64,000 nt of DNA, taken from Methanobacterium_C sp963845285. Lineage in GTDB: Archaea > Methanobacteriota > Methanobacteria > Methanobacteriales > Methanobacteriaceae. The notes under the pieces are model-generated. The model was not told the origin of the DNA, ran no database searches, and worked only from the letters and a program-made list of their open reading frames with translations. Position 1 is the first letter of the stretch. Every line of letters begins with the position of its first letter. The DNA lies in the NCBI GenBank assembly GCA_963845285.1, contig CAWJRO010000022.1, positions 1 through 64,000 on the forward strand, given 5' to 3'. A program made the translations under genes and the position numbers. This document shows positions 9,404 to 17,500 of the stretch, piece after piece.

Positions 9404-10528
9404 TTAATTAACTGAACGTTCTATTTCATTTAAATTCACTTCCATTTTATTGCTTCCAAATTTTAGGGTTAAAACAGCAAGTAAAGTCACTAAAGTAAAT
9501 ATAATAACCAAGGCAAGTATATCCAATCGTACGTCCCCTAAACTGTAACCTCTAATTGCAATGCTTTTCATTGCATCCAGTGCATAAGTCATTGGCAGGA
9601 TATTTGAAAACATCTGTACGTATGCATTGAACTTGGACACAGGTACCACAATCCCACCAAAGAGATACTGTAAAACAATCACGGGAATGATGAGACCAAA
9701 CGTGGCCCTTTCAGTTTTCGCTGCCACAGATACCAGAACACCCAAAGATGTTCCAACCAGCCCTATAACAAGCATCAAAACAGCTGTGTTGATAATATTG
9801 CCTGTAAAACTGATTTTTGAAATGTAGATGGCATAAGATAATATAATCATTGCCATTAATGATGTGAATGCTCCAAATCCTATTATTAATGATACAACTG
9901 CTTTTGACGGGTATTTTGACATTTTTTTGAAGGTATCTGTAACTTTAAAGTTTAGCATGCTCAGTGTTGGAAGTACAATGGACAGTATCAATGTGATAAG
10001 GGCCAGTACATTGGTCATCACGAGGTCTGTGGTACTCATGTTACCTCCGTAAAAGCTGTCAGTGTTGAGTTTTAGGGATGTTCCAGAACTACCTAACTTT
10101 ACTGCAGCCTGGGCGCTGGCATTATTAACTGCTTTTGCCATGAACACACTTTTTGTCTGGTCTGTTCCCTCTACAGACATGTTTATCTCTGCACTTTTTT
10201 TCAAGGCCAGATTGGATGTGAAGTTTTCATTGAAAACCAGTGCACCATCTATCTTTTTTTCATCCATCTCACTTTTTATATCGTCTGTTTTTCCAAGCGA
10301 CACTACAGTCACATTTTCCTGATTTTTAAGCTCGTTGATAATGGCAGTGGATGCACTGAGGCCGCCCATGCCATTATCGTCGTTGACAACTCCAATGGTT
10401 ACAGGTTCACAGGCACCCATTGTAGAAATGAGATAAGTTAAGATGGTCATTGCGATAAGTGGTAAAATTATGGCTATTCCAATTGTAGTTTTGTTTTTAA
10501 ATCCATTTTTAATAACATTTACTGTCAT
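9404..10528 (-). CDS. ABC-2 type transporter permease
   Basis: A 374-residue membrane protein of the ABC-2/YhgE-DrrB class. It has one N-terminal membrane helix (about 13-35), a long outside domain (about 36-165), then five helices between about 168 and 357, as in multidrug or polysaccharide/bacteriocin exporters. No ATPase gene is adjacent, so the partner must be elsewhere or lost. Two 20-bp palindromes bracket its TATA box at 10671-10680; a third sits upstream of the TrmB-type regulator gene next door, so that regulator probably represses it. A strong GGAGG (10560-10564) lies 31 nt from the ATG with an in-frame ATT at ideal spacing (10552), so the true start may differ. Confidence 0.85.
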   Translation of the reverse strand: MTVNVIKNGFKNKTTIGIAIILPLIAMTILTYLISTMGACEPVTIGVVNDDNGMGGLSASTAIINELKNQENVTVVSLGKTDDIKSEMDEKKIDGALVFNENFTSNLALKKSAEINMSVEGTDQTKSVFMAKAVNNASAQAAVKLGSSGTSLKLNTDSFYGGNMSTTDLVMTNVLALITLILSIVLPTLSMLNFKVTDTFKKMSKYPSKAVVSLIIGFGAFTSLMAMIILSYAIYISKISFTGNIINTAVLMLVIGLVGTSLGVLVSVAAKTERATFGLIIPVIVLQYLFGGIVVPVSKFNAYVQMFSNILPMTYALDAMKSIAIRGYSLGDVRLDILALVIIFTLVTLLAVLTLKFGSNKMEVNLNEIERSVN

Positions 10529-10638
10529 TGATGGAATATTATTATTTTTAATGATTTTTCCTCCTTTAAAAATTATTTTTAAGCTTTTGTTAATCTAAAA
10601 ATATTATCAAGAGTGCAGGCACCACCACTAAATAATTG

Positions 10639-10658
10639 GTAGTTTTCTACATAACTAC
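10639..10658. promoter_or_regulatory. Operator copy A, GTAGTT-N8-AACTAC
   Basis: 20-bp palindrome GTAGTTTTCTACATAACTAC. It lies just downstream (in permease direction) of the minus-strand TATA box TTTATATAGG at 10671-10680, over the expected transcription start, as a repressor site would. Confidence 0.65.
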
Positions 10659-10692
10659 TAATATCTTAGACCTATATAAATCTTACTGATCT

Positions 10693-10712
10693 GTAGTTTT
10701 GTTTGAAACTAC
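10693..10712. promoter_or_regulatory. Operator copy B, GTAGTT-N8-AACTAC
   Basis: 20-bp palindrome GTAGTTTTGTTTGAAACTAC, centred 54 bp from copy A on the other side of the permease TATA box, so it covers the BRE side. The two half-sites are identical to those of copies A and C. Confidence 0.65.
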
Positions 10713-10854
10713 TAATCTTGGTGGGATGAAGATCATTTGTAAATGAAAATAGAAAGATCTTAAAATTCGGAAAAAAGAATTACAAAATAAATAGGGTTGG
10801 ATTAAAACAAGGATTTAAGAACTATATATAAAAAAAGTTTTTTTTAAATGGTTT

Positions 10855-10961
10855 GAGGTTGTTTAATAGTTCAAAATTTGCAAAAAAATAAGAGTAAATA
10901 AAGCTTTAAATTCAAAAATAATGAAAATTATATAATTAACAAATAATCATGAGATAGTTTT
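10855..10961. mobile_element. MITE copy 3 (degenerate)
   Basis: A 107-bp copy with worn ends (GAGGTTGTTTAATAG and the complement of AAAACTATCTCATGATT). The inside AAAATTTGCAAAAAAATAAG is typical of the family. It has no coding capacity and no clear flanking duplication. Confidence 0.7.
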
Positions 10962-11065
10962 GGTTTTTATACAAAAATGATTAAAAATATGAATTTTAAT
11001 GTAAAATCAAAGGAATAGTAATTAAAAAAAGACAAAAAGATATTGTAAGTGTTTTACTGTTTTAA

Positions 11066-11875
11066 TCAGTTCTTTACTTCTGATGTGCGGTCCCATAAAA
11101 TATTGAACATCATCTGGGTAAAATCAACTACCATAAGATTCTTTGAGGTTAAACCTGCTTTATTTTGTCCTTCCCATGGAGGAATGTACATAAACTCTGA
11201 ATTGTCTTTTATTATTAATACTAATTTTGAATAATCTGTTGGGGGTATGGAACGTTTTTTAAAGTACTTTGAAAGTTCACCGAAGTCTTTCAGATCAAAG
11301 CCCTGACCGCTGTGCACAGTCACATCATGCAAGTCGTACTTTTTTGCAATGGATCTTTCCTCTCCAAAGGTCACAATTTCAATTTCAATGTCTTTTTTTT
11401 GGATAAAATTAAGGTAATTATGATATTCAGTAGGAAGAACAAGTTTCAAAGTAGTTTTAGCATTACTCATCATTTCTTCCAGGTTGTGCTCAATATTTTC
11501 AAGGCCAAAAAGTGTCCATATGATGTCAAGATCCTCAGTTTCTATACGGCTCTTTTCAAGGGTTTTCAATTCCTTTAAAGCATTTTCTTCTGCCTTTTTG
11601 TAAACCTCTGCCATATGTCGTAAGGCTATTTTTGGATCTGTAGCTCTATAAATGGCAGGTTTTGAACTGACAACTTGAACAAGACCTTTCTCTGTAAGCT
11701 TCCTTAGACTCTGGTAAACACTTGGTTTTGGAGCATCAAGATACTCATAAATCTGTTTTACCTCCGCATGATCAAATAAAACCAACGCAGAGTATACTTT
11801 TGATTCATATTCTGTTATCCCCATGGTTTTAAGGGATTCAATTAGATTATTAGGTATTTTTTTCATTTTAATCAT
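11066..11875 (-). CDS. TrmB-family transcriptional regulator
   Basis: A 269-residue regulator. The N-terminal winged helix-turn-helix (about 8-75: MGITEYESKVYSAL, then APKPSVYQSLRKLTEKGLV) is the TrmB/Sugar-specific type. A coiled helix (about 85-105) and a C-terminal effector/dimerisation domain follow. TrmB proteins act as sugar- or metabolite-responsive repressors. Its promoter carries the same 20-bp palindrome found twice at the neighbouring permease promoter, pointing to autoregulation and control of the exporter. Start: ATG at 11875, with a second in-frame ATG three codons in. The ligand is not known. Confidence 0.85.
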   Translation of the reverse strand: MIKMKKIPNNLIESLKTMGITEYESKVYSALVLFDHAEVKQIYEYLDAPKPSVYQSLRKLTEKGLVQVVSSKPAIYRATDPKIALRHMAEVYKKAEENALKELKTLEKSRIETEDLDIIWTLFGLENIEHNLEEMMSNAKTTLKLVLPTEYHNYLNFIQKKDIEIEIVTFGEERSIAKKYDLHDVTVHSGQGFDLKDFGELSKYFKKRSIPPTDYSKLVLIIKDNSEFMYIPPWEGQNKAGLTSKNLMVVDFTQMMFNILWDRTSEVKN

Positions 11876-11911
11876 CTATACACAAGGTTAGTAAGTCATC
11901 CAGATATTCAA

Positions 11912-11931
11912 GTAGTTTGTTTTTTAACTAC
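11912..11931. promoter_or_regulatory. Operator copy C, GTAGTT-N8-AACTAC, at the regulator's own promoter
   Basis: 20-bp palindrome GTAGTTTGTTTTTTAACTAC about 36-56 bp upstream of the TrmB-type regulator start and overlapping the minus-strand TATA-like TTTATAGT (about 11930-11937). The six-base half-sites match copies A and B exactly. Confidence 0.65.
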
Positions 11932-12034
11932 TATAAACATTTTGATGAGGAGTTCACCTTTAAAAAGTAGAATCTTTTAGTCACCAATAAAGCAAAGAAG
12001 ACTTAATTCGTACTAAAATTCCAATTACAATATT

Positions 12035-12070
12035 TTGTTCGCCTTGCAACGAACAACAACCTTTATATAT
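12035..12070 (+). promoter_or_regulatory. Inverted repeat plus TATA box upstream of the zinc-ribbon gene
   Basis: TTGTTCG (12035-12041), eight-base spacer CCTTGCAA, then CGAACAA (12050-12056): a perfect 7-bp inverted repeat placed just upstream of the TATA box TTATATAT (12063-12070). A further half-site AGTTCG follows at 12072. It looks like a promoter with a regulator site on the BRE side. Confidence 0.5.
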
Positions 12071-12127
12071 TAGTTCGTATACACACATACTATCTTAAGG
12101 ATTTATAGAATGTGTTAGGGTGGAGTT

Positions 12128-12355
12128 ATGAAAACAGAAGAATACAGCAGGAAATGTCCAGAATGCGGATGTGAAGACAAAAATATAGACATTGTGAAAG
12201 TTCCAGCAAAAACAGATGGAATTCCAGAAGATGTCATTGAAAATGCCTTAAAATCAGGAAAACTCACAATAATTCGTTGCAGCAGCTGCAGGCACATATT
12301 TGAGTATCCGAAAGAGAGAAAAATGGAAGTTGAATTCAAGAAGATAGTTATTTAA
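12128..12355 (+). CDS. Small CPxCG-type zinc-ribbon protein
   Basis: A 75-residue protein with CPECGC near residue 11 and CSSC near 52, the two halves of a zinc knuckle separated by a short helical/beta insert (VPAKTDGIPEDVIENALKSG). The ribosome binding site GGTGGAG sits 2-3 bases before the ATG. Function unknown; such archaeal mini-proteins often bind nucleic acid or partner proteins. A conspicuous inverted repeat and TATA box lie upstream. Confidence 0.75.
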   Translation: MKTEEYSRKCPECGCEDKNIDIVKVPAKTDGIPEDVIENALKSGKLTIIRCSSCRHIFEYPKERKMEVEFKKIVI

Positions 12356-12649
12356 TCTTTTTTAAGGCTTTAAAATTTTTTTAAGAATCTGTTTCATTAA
12401 AATGGGTTTAAAAAGAAGTAAATAAGAAAAAATAGAGTTTTAAACGAAGTAAAATATAATTAAAACAGGATATTAACTGAATTGGAAATAAGAAATTTAA
12501 GATCCAAAATTTTATTAATCTTGAACCTTTTTTGATCTCACTTTTTCTCGATTTCCTTTCCATCATTATCTTTAATCTGTTCGAAGATTTTTAGTTGTTT
12601 TTTTTAGTTACAGAGTCCAATAATCCCGTCGTATGTATCATAATTAGAT

Positions 12650-12796
12650 TTACTCTTCTGCATACTTTTCAGGGGTTTCTTCGAAGGTTTTTTTGCAGCC
12701 GGGTGCGCAAAAATAGTATTTTTTACCTTTGTACTCACTCACCCATTTTGCTGTTTTCTCATCAACATCCATTTTGCATATAGGATCCACTGCCAT
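12650..12796 (-). CDS. YHS-domain metal-binding mini-protein
   Basis: A 48-residue protein. It begins MAVDPICKMDVDEKTA and contains KGKKYYFCAPGCKKTF and PEKYAEE, the full YHS domain (named for its Tyr-His-Ser core) with Cys at positions 7, 30 and 34. YHS domains are found alone in heavy-metal-linked proteins and at the ends of copper/metal ATPases, and they bind metal ions. The start is supported by AGGTGATAAAATG, a near-ideal ribosome binding site. It lies near the metalloid genes but is not in their operon. The 290 bp between it and the zinc-ribbon gene hold nothing recognisable. Confidence 0.85.
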   Translation of the reverse strand: MAVDPICKMDVDEKTAKWVSEYKGKKYYFCAPGCKKTFEETPEKYAEE

Positions 12797-12928
12797 TTTA
12801 TCACCTCATTTTTATTAGATCTTACTGTTCTAAATTTTTTCTTATTCATATCTTATAGGTTTTTTAAACGGCTTAACCTATAAAATTCTAGCCAAATCTA
12901 TTATGAAGTTCTAGCCAGATCATTAAAA

Positions 12929-14182
12929 TCAAGTTTCCCGTATATCCTTAACGATTTTACCGTCTTTTATGACCATAACTATATTGTCAGGGTTCCCAAG
13001 GGACTTTATACCCTTCAAAGGATTGGTTTTACTTATCACTATGTCTGCAAATTTTCCTTCTTCAACCGTACCAACCTTATCCTGCCATCCAAGACATTCA
13101 GCGGCAGTTTTTGTCCCTGCAACTATGGCTTCATTCGGAGTCATCCCTACCTCACAGAGAATGCTTAATTCTTCCAGATTACGGCCGTGTGATAACACAC
13201 CACAGTCAGTACCCAGGGCAATGGTAACACCAGCTTTGTAAGCCTTTTTAATGTTCTCTTTTTGGATATCAAACACTTTTAATGCGGCTTCAACTTCCCA
13301 CTCACGAACTTCTCCTCTTTTTGCCCTTTCCATGTTGTTCTTGTTGACGAGGAGGGTTGGAACTAGATACGTATCATTTTCAAGCATCATATTGATTGCT
13401 TCATCATCGAGGTAGGTGCCATGTTCAATGGAATGTACCCCTGCCTTAAGGGCGTTTTTCATCCCCTGAACTCCATGAGCATGGGCCATCACTTTGATGC
13501 CATCCTTGTACTCTGCTTCCTCCACAATAACCTTCAATTCTTCAAGTGTGAACTGTGTAGATTCCGGTCCATCATTCACGCTCATAACACCACCTGTTAC
13601 CATGACCTTTATAACCTCTGCACCTGCACGCAGAACCTCCCGCACCTTCTTTCTGACCTCCTCAGGACCGTCACATATACTGTCCGGATAACCAGGATAT
13701 GAAGTTTTAATATCGTATCCTGAATTTAGCCATAAATCAAAGTGGCCTCCGGTTATTGAAAGAGGAGTAACTGAGATCTGCATTCTCGGCCCGAGGATCA
13801 AACCCTTTTCAATCGCCATTTTAACACCTGCATCTGCAAGACCTGCATCCCTCACAGTTGTAACGCCTGAATTGATTGTGCGGTGCATGTTTTCAACTGC
13901 ATTGTAAAAGTAGAGTGAGAGTGGCTTGTAAATGGTGTCTTCCCTGTGAAATCCATTGGCCATGATGTGAACGTGGGCGTCCACAAATCCTGGTAAAATG
14001 AAACCATCTTCGGCGTTTATTCTTTTTATTTTGGTGGTTTCAGGGAGGTTAATTAAATTTTCAGGTCCTACAAACATTATTTGGTTGTTTTTGATTAATA
14101 CGGTGGCATTTTTAATTGGAGGTTTACCTGTGCCGTCTATAATGGTCCCGTTATGGATAAGAGAATATTCCGAATCTGTCAT
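12929..14182 (-). CDS. Metal-dependent amidohydrolase (imidazolonepropionase/prolidase-like)
   Basis: A 417-residue amidohydrolase-superfamily enzyme. Seen are the metal site GFVDAHVHIMANG (about 60-72), the carboxylated-Lys region VIKVMVTGGVMS (about 190), the His ligands in AHAHGVQGMKNALKAGVHSIEHGT (about 235-258), the catalytic Asp in ALGTDCGV (about 325) and the closing GKFADIVI strand. This layout matches the Xaa-Pro dipeptidase/aryldialkylphosphatase-like branch. The natural substrate is unknown. It is the only gene of its operon. Confidence 0.88.
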   Translation of the reverse strand: MTDSEYSLIHNGTIIDGTGKPPIKNATVLIKNNQIMFVGPENLINLPETTKIKRINAEDGFILPGFVDAHVHIMANGFHREDTIYKPLSLYFYNAVENMHRTINSGVTTVRDAGLADAGVKMAIEKGLILGPRMQISVTPLSITGGHFDLWLNSGYDIKTSYPGYPDSICDGPEEVRKKVREVLRAGAEVIKVMVTGGVMSVNDGPESTQFTLEELKVIVEEAEYKDGIKVMAHAHGVQGMKNALKAGVHSIEHGTYLDDEAINMMLENDTYLVPTLLVNKNNMERAKRGEVREWEVEAALKVFDIQKENIKKAYKAGVTIALGTDCGVLSHGRNLEELSILCEVGMTPNEAIVAGTKTAAECLGWQDKVGTVEEGKFADIVISKTNPLKGIKSLGNPDNIVMVIKDGKIVKDIRET

Positions 14183-14760
14183 GTTTTTGCCTGTTTTTTA
14201 TATCAGTTTCTTAATAAAATTATTACAACAAATTAGTTGAAATCTTTATCAATCGTATATTTTATTTTTAAATGTTAATATAAATTAAGTGATGAAAGTA
14301 ATATTAATAAGCATAATCCAATAATATAATTCTTTAAAATTATTTTTGATGTTTGTTTTTTGATCCTGAACTGTTATTGAAATTCAAGAAACACCCAAGC
14401 AAGCATCATGTTTATAGAAATCACATTTTTTGTATTTTCAGGAATTATAGGCAAAAGTTTGAAACAACGGGTGGAGTGTAGATATGTTGTTCTTCATATT
14501 GTAGAAAAGAGTGTCATACCAAAAAGAGGAAAGATCAATTAGAGTTGTTTTAATTGAATTCATTTTCCTTATTATTTTTATTAAACGTGTTTTGATTTCG
14601 ATAATTTTATATACTATTTCTGCATATCTATCTATATATCTACATATCTGAATATATAGAAATATTTTACAATGGGTTAATTAATTTGAGCGATCCTATG
14701 AAAACAGGTAAAATTAACGGATTTTGTATTAGTTAAAAGGATATAAGAAGACTAGAAACT
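14183..14760. other. Intergenic region with arsR promoter
   Basis: About 580 bp, very AT-rich, between divergent genes. Near the right end, TTTTATATAC (about 14606-14615) is a TATA box and is followed by ATATCTA-type repeats (14628-14662) that may be the ArsR operator. I see no gene in the left 400 bp. Confidence 0.5.
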
Positions 14761-15033
14761 ATGTTACTGGGGTTTGAAGGATATCTTGAATTGAATAAAA
14801 AATCAGAAGATTTTAAAGCACTTCCAGACCCTACACGACTTAAAATATTGTATCTCCTTAAATATGAGGAGCTCTATGTTTGTGAAATAATCATAGTCCT
14901 AAATAAACTCCAATCCACTATATATCACCATCTGAACGTTTTGAAGAGTGTGGGTTTCATAAAATCACATAAAGATGGAATTTGGATAAAGTATAATCTT
15001 AAAAATCATGATGTAATCAAATTATTGAAATGA
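14761..15033 (+). CDS. ArsR-family regulator heading the Cys-rich operon
   Basis: A 90-residue winged helix-turn-helix protein. ALPDPTRLKILYLL opens the DNA-binding domain (about 19-32), the sensor helix reads ELYVCEI (about 38-44), and the recognition helix is STIYHHLNVLKSVGF. The classical ArsR As(III) motif is ELCVCDL with two cysteines; here one is Tyr, so the inducer may differ. It precedes four or five Cys-rich genes in the same direction (37 bp to the next) and most likely controls them. The start is weakly supported by sequence. Confidence 0.85.
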   Translation: MLLGFEGYLELNKKSEDFKALPDPTRLKILYLLKYEELYVCEIIIVLNKLQSTIYHHLNVLKSVGFIKSHKDGIWIKYNLKNHDVIKLLK

Positions 15034-15069
15034 TAACAGAATAAACCATGAAATCTGAGGAGGAGTAAA

Positions 15070-15471
15070 ATGGAAAAAAATAAGGTGGCACTGGCTGCAT
15101 GCAGTGGAATGAGCCCTTACGGTCTTGTAAGCAGAGTAACATCTACAGATACAGTTTCAGAAACTGATAACACAATATCCATATGTATGGGCGCAACTTC
15201 TGCTGATAAACAGGGATTCCGAGATTTAATAAGAAAATATCCAATCATAGCAATAAACGGCTGTGAAAGTAACTGTGTAAATAAAATAATGCAACAAAAG
15301 GGTGTTGAAGTTGCCAAAACCATAAATGTAATGGAAGAATTGGAAAAAACAGATTTGAAACCTAATAACATCTCACGACTTGATGATGAAGGCGAAATCT
15401 GCGTTGAGATAATTAAAGAGAAGTTAAATGAGAAATTAGTTGATTTACGCGGAGAGGATTCTCAAAAATGA
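15070..15471 (+). CDS. Putative zinc-binding protein (DGC-domain family)
   Basis: A 133-residue protein resembling the DGC-domain family: VALAACSGMSPYGLVSR at the N terminus with an early Cys, ICMGATSADKQGF in the middle, and the NGCESNCVNKIMQQKGV motif (about 60-75), which carries the Cys pair named for this family. Members are predicted zinc- or metal-binding proteins often found with ArsR regulators. A strong GAGGAGGAG ribosome binding site precedes the ATG. Biochemical role unknown. Confidence 0.7.
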   Translation: MEKNKVALAACSGMSPYGLVSRVTSTDTVSETDNTISICMGATSADKQGFRDLIRKYPIIAINGCESNCVNKIMQQKGVEVAKTINVMEELEKTDLKPNNISRLDDEGEICVEIIKEKLNEKLVDLRGEDSQK

Positions 15472-15506
15472 CTTTTGACAAAAATGATCTTCAGGAGGTA
15501 TAAGTT

Positions 15507-15815
15507 ATGGCATGGTTTGCTGAATATCCAAGAGAAATTGAATGGCACCCCACTATCGACCCTGAAAAATGTGTTAAATGTGGAATGTGCATGAACTGTG
15601 GTCAAAAAGTTTATAAATGGACTGGAGACGTGCCTTTAGTGGCCAACCCTAACAAATGTGTTGTTGGTTGCACAACCTGTGCAACTCTCTGCCAGGGAAA
15701 GGCAATTTCATTCCCAGATAAAGAAGCACTTCGCGAACTTTACAAAAAAGAGGGAATATGGGCAAAAGTCAAAAAAGAACTCACAGAAGAAGGCAGGTTA
15801 GGAGTGGAAGATTAA
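15507..15815 (+). CDS. Ferredoxin-like 4Fe-4S protein
   Basis: A 102-residue protein with two Cys clusters: CVKCGMCMNCG (about 22-32) and CVVGCTTCATLC (about 51-62). The spacing is not the classical CxxCxxCxxxCP ferredoxin pattern; the same layout with an inserted GC occurs in a ferredoxin subgroup linked to metal-response genes. It probably carries electrons for the neighbouring Cys-rich or QueG-like protein. A good AGGAGGT ribosome binding site supports the start. Confidence 0.75.
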   Translation: MAWFAEYPREIEWHPTIDPEKCVKCGMCMNCGQKVYKWTGDVPLVANPNKCVVGCTTCATLCQGKAISFPDKEALRELYKKEGIWAKVKKELTEEGRLGVED

Positions 15816-15852
15816 ATTATCTTTCATTTTATTTTATAAAACTTAAAAATGT

Positions 15853-16314
15853 ATGGGAAGTGTTCAATTGGTTGAAAAAGAGTCTGAAATAAAAATAAAT
15901 TCCTACAACTCTTTTGATGTGGAATTATGGAAAAATTGGGCCGAAAAATCCTCTTCATTCTTTGCAGGTTTGGTGGATGGATCAGTTATTGGAATATTAA
16001 TAGGTGAAAGCGAAGATCAGATCATTCTTTTAGAAAAGAAAGACAGTAACATGATGGTTAAAGTTGAAAATCCTGAAGATATGGAATGTCCTGTGGCGGA
16101 TATTATTTTCAAAATTAAAGAGGTGGATATTGGGGAAATTTTAGAAGATTATTCATTTGTAAAATTTATAGAGTTACTTTCAAATCAAAATATAAGAGTT
16201 TATGGGCTTATAAGTCAATTAGAACTCATTGATAAGGGTTACATAGGATTTTTAGGTAGGTTAGGTCTTAATATTGGTGGGGGAAGTTGTTGCGGTGGGG
16301 GAAGTTGTTGCTGA
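15853..16314 (+). CDS. Uncharacterised protein with GGGSCC repeat tail
   Basis: A 153-residue soluble protein I do not recognise. The body (about 1-138) is mixed alpha/beta with a single internal Cys (MECPVAD, about 77). The last 12 residues are two copies of GGGSCC, giving four cysteines as two vicinal pairs on a flexible glycine tail, which looks built to chelate a thiophilic metal or metalloid, or to pass it on. The ATG at 15853 has no ribosome binding site; a TTG at 15868 follows GGGAAGTG, and the next gene shows the same GGAAGTGTT before its GTG, so 15868 is a serious alternative. Confidence 0.7.
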   Translation: MGSVQLVEKESEIKINSYNSFDVELWKNWAEKSSSFFAGLVDGSVIGILIGESEDQIILLEKKDSNMMVKVENPEDMECPVADIIFKIKEVDIGEILEDYSFVKFIELLSNQNIRVYGLISQLELIDKGYIGFLGRLGLNIGGGSCCGGGSCC

Positions 16315-16357
16315 TACTGATTGGGAATTGAAAGCCCATTAGAAGGAAGTGTTAAAT

Positions 16358-17278
16358 GTGGAAGAAAATAAAGGATGTTGCTGCGGAGAAAATACAGATC
16401 GTGATGAATCAATTAAAGATAATTCAAATGAACCAAAGAAAAGTAAAATATTTGGAGAAAATTTAGATACTTATGAATTATTTGCAGATGATCCTGAGGA
16501 AGAGGGGGGATGTGGTTGTGGAGCAGAACACCCTGATGAGTCACTGGTGGAAAATCCTGATAAGCCTGAATTTATAGCTGACTATGAATTTCTTAAAGAA
16601 TTTGAAAAATACGCCCATTCATTAGGTATTAAAGCTATTGGATATACTCAACTTACTCCAGAGTTATTGATTCAAAATAAATTTGTGCAGTACTCTAATG
16701 CAATCGTTTTAACCATGGAAATGAGTGATGAACTCATTGAAACAGCTCCAGGTGACAAAACGCAGGAAATAAATGATGCACATTATGCAAAGTTAGGTAC
16801 CTTGTCCTACAAACTTTCCGATTATCTTAGGGAGAATGGTTATGCAACCGAAGTTGCCCATCCTTACGGGGGTCTTGTGAATTTCTGTACACTTGCTCAA
16901 AAAGCAGGTATGGGATTTATAGGGAAAAGTGGTCTTTTAATAACTCCTGAACTGGGTCCTAGACAGAAGATCTCAGCCATATTCACCAGTATAGAAAATT
17001 TACCCCTAAAAGAGGGTAATGAACATTCATGGATAGCAGATTACTGTGATAAATGTGGTAAATGTATCAAAGCATGCCCTGAAAAGGCTTTGATAGAAAA
17101 AGAGGGTTGTTCTGGAAATAAAGAAATTGAATTTGTACAAAAACTTTGTATAGGCTGTAGTAAAGGCTGCACATATTGTATAGAAGGTTGTCCCTTCTAT
17201 AAAAAAGGATATGTGTATGTTAAAAATAGATTTGAAAAGATGAATGCTAAGTTAATGGAAAAAAGAAATAAAGGATGA
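16358..17278 (+). CDS. QueG-like 4Fe-4S protein with N-terminal Cys motifs
   Basis: About 306 residues. The N-terminal ~75 residues are acidic and unusual, with GCCCGEN (about 7-13) and GGCGCGAEH (about 50-58). After that comes an epoxyqueuosine-reductase/reductive-dehalogenase-like domain (GYTQLTPELL, HPYGGLVNFCTLAQKAGMGFIG) and a double cluster region CDKCGKCIKACP then CIGCSKGCTYCIEGCP. This suggests an Fe-S redox enzyme without the full B12 site visible. Start taken at GTG 16358 behind GGAAGTGTTAAAT; another GTG at 16349 is in frame. Queuosine synthesis is unlikely in this setting; a metal-linked reductase is my inference. Confidence 0.75.
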   Translation: MEENKGCCCGENTDRDESIKDNSNEPKKSKIFGENLDTYELFADDPEEEGGCGCGAEHPDESLVENPDKPEFIADYEFLKEFEKYAHSLGIKAIGYTQLTPELLIQNKFVQYSNAIVLTMEMSDELIETAPGDKTQEINDAHYAKLGTLSYKLSDYLRENGYATEVAHPYGGLVNFCTLAQKAGMGFIGKSGLLITPELGPRQKISAIFTSIENLPLKEGNEHSWIADYCDKCGKCIKACPEKALIEKEGCSGNKEIEFVQKLCIGCSKGCTYCIEGCPFYKKGYVYVKNRFEKMNAKLMEKRNKG

Positions 17279-17282
17279 TTTA

Positions 17283-17480
17283 ATGGTTAAAAAAGATGAA
17301 GATAAAGCATTTGAAGCGGAAATAAAAGCTAAATACAGTGGGGGGACATGCCCCTGTCAAACAGGATTTATTGAAAAAAAGAAATCCTCACTTAGAAAAG
17401 TTACATGTAAAAAATGTGGTACTGTATTTAAAACCAACAGGGGCACTGAATACTGTTGGAAATGTGAAACAAAGAAATAA
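17283..17480 (+). CDS. Small zinc-ribbon protein
   Basis: A 65-residue protein with CPC (about 23-25), CKKC (about 40-43) and CWKC (about 59-62), likely one or two zinc knuckles. It starts 5 bp after the QueG-like gene, with GGATGAT as ribosome binding site, so it is the last gene of the Cys-rich operon. Function unknown. Confidence 0.7.
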   Translation: MVKKDEDKAFEAEIKAKYSGGTCPCQTGFIEKKKSSLRKVTCKKCGTVFKTNRGTEYCWKCETKK

Positions 17481-17500
17481 AAAAAATTTAAATCTTTATT

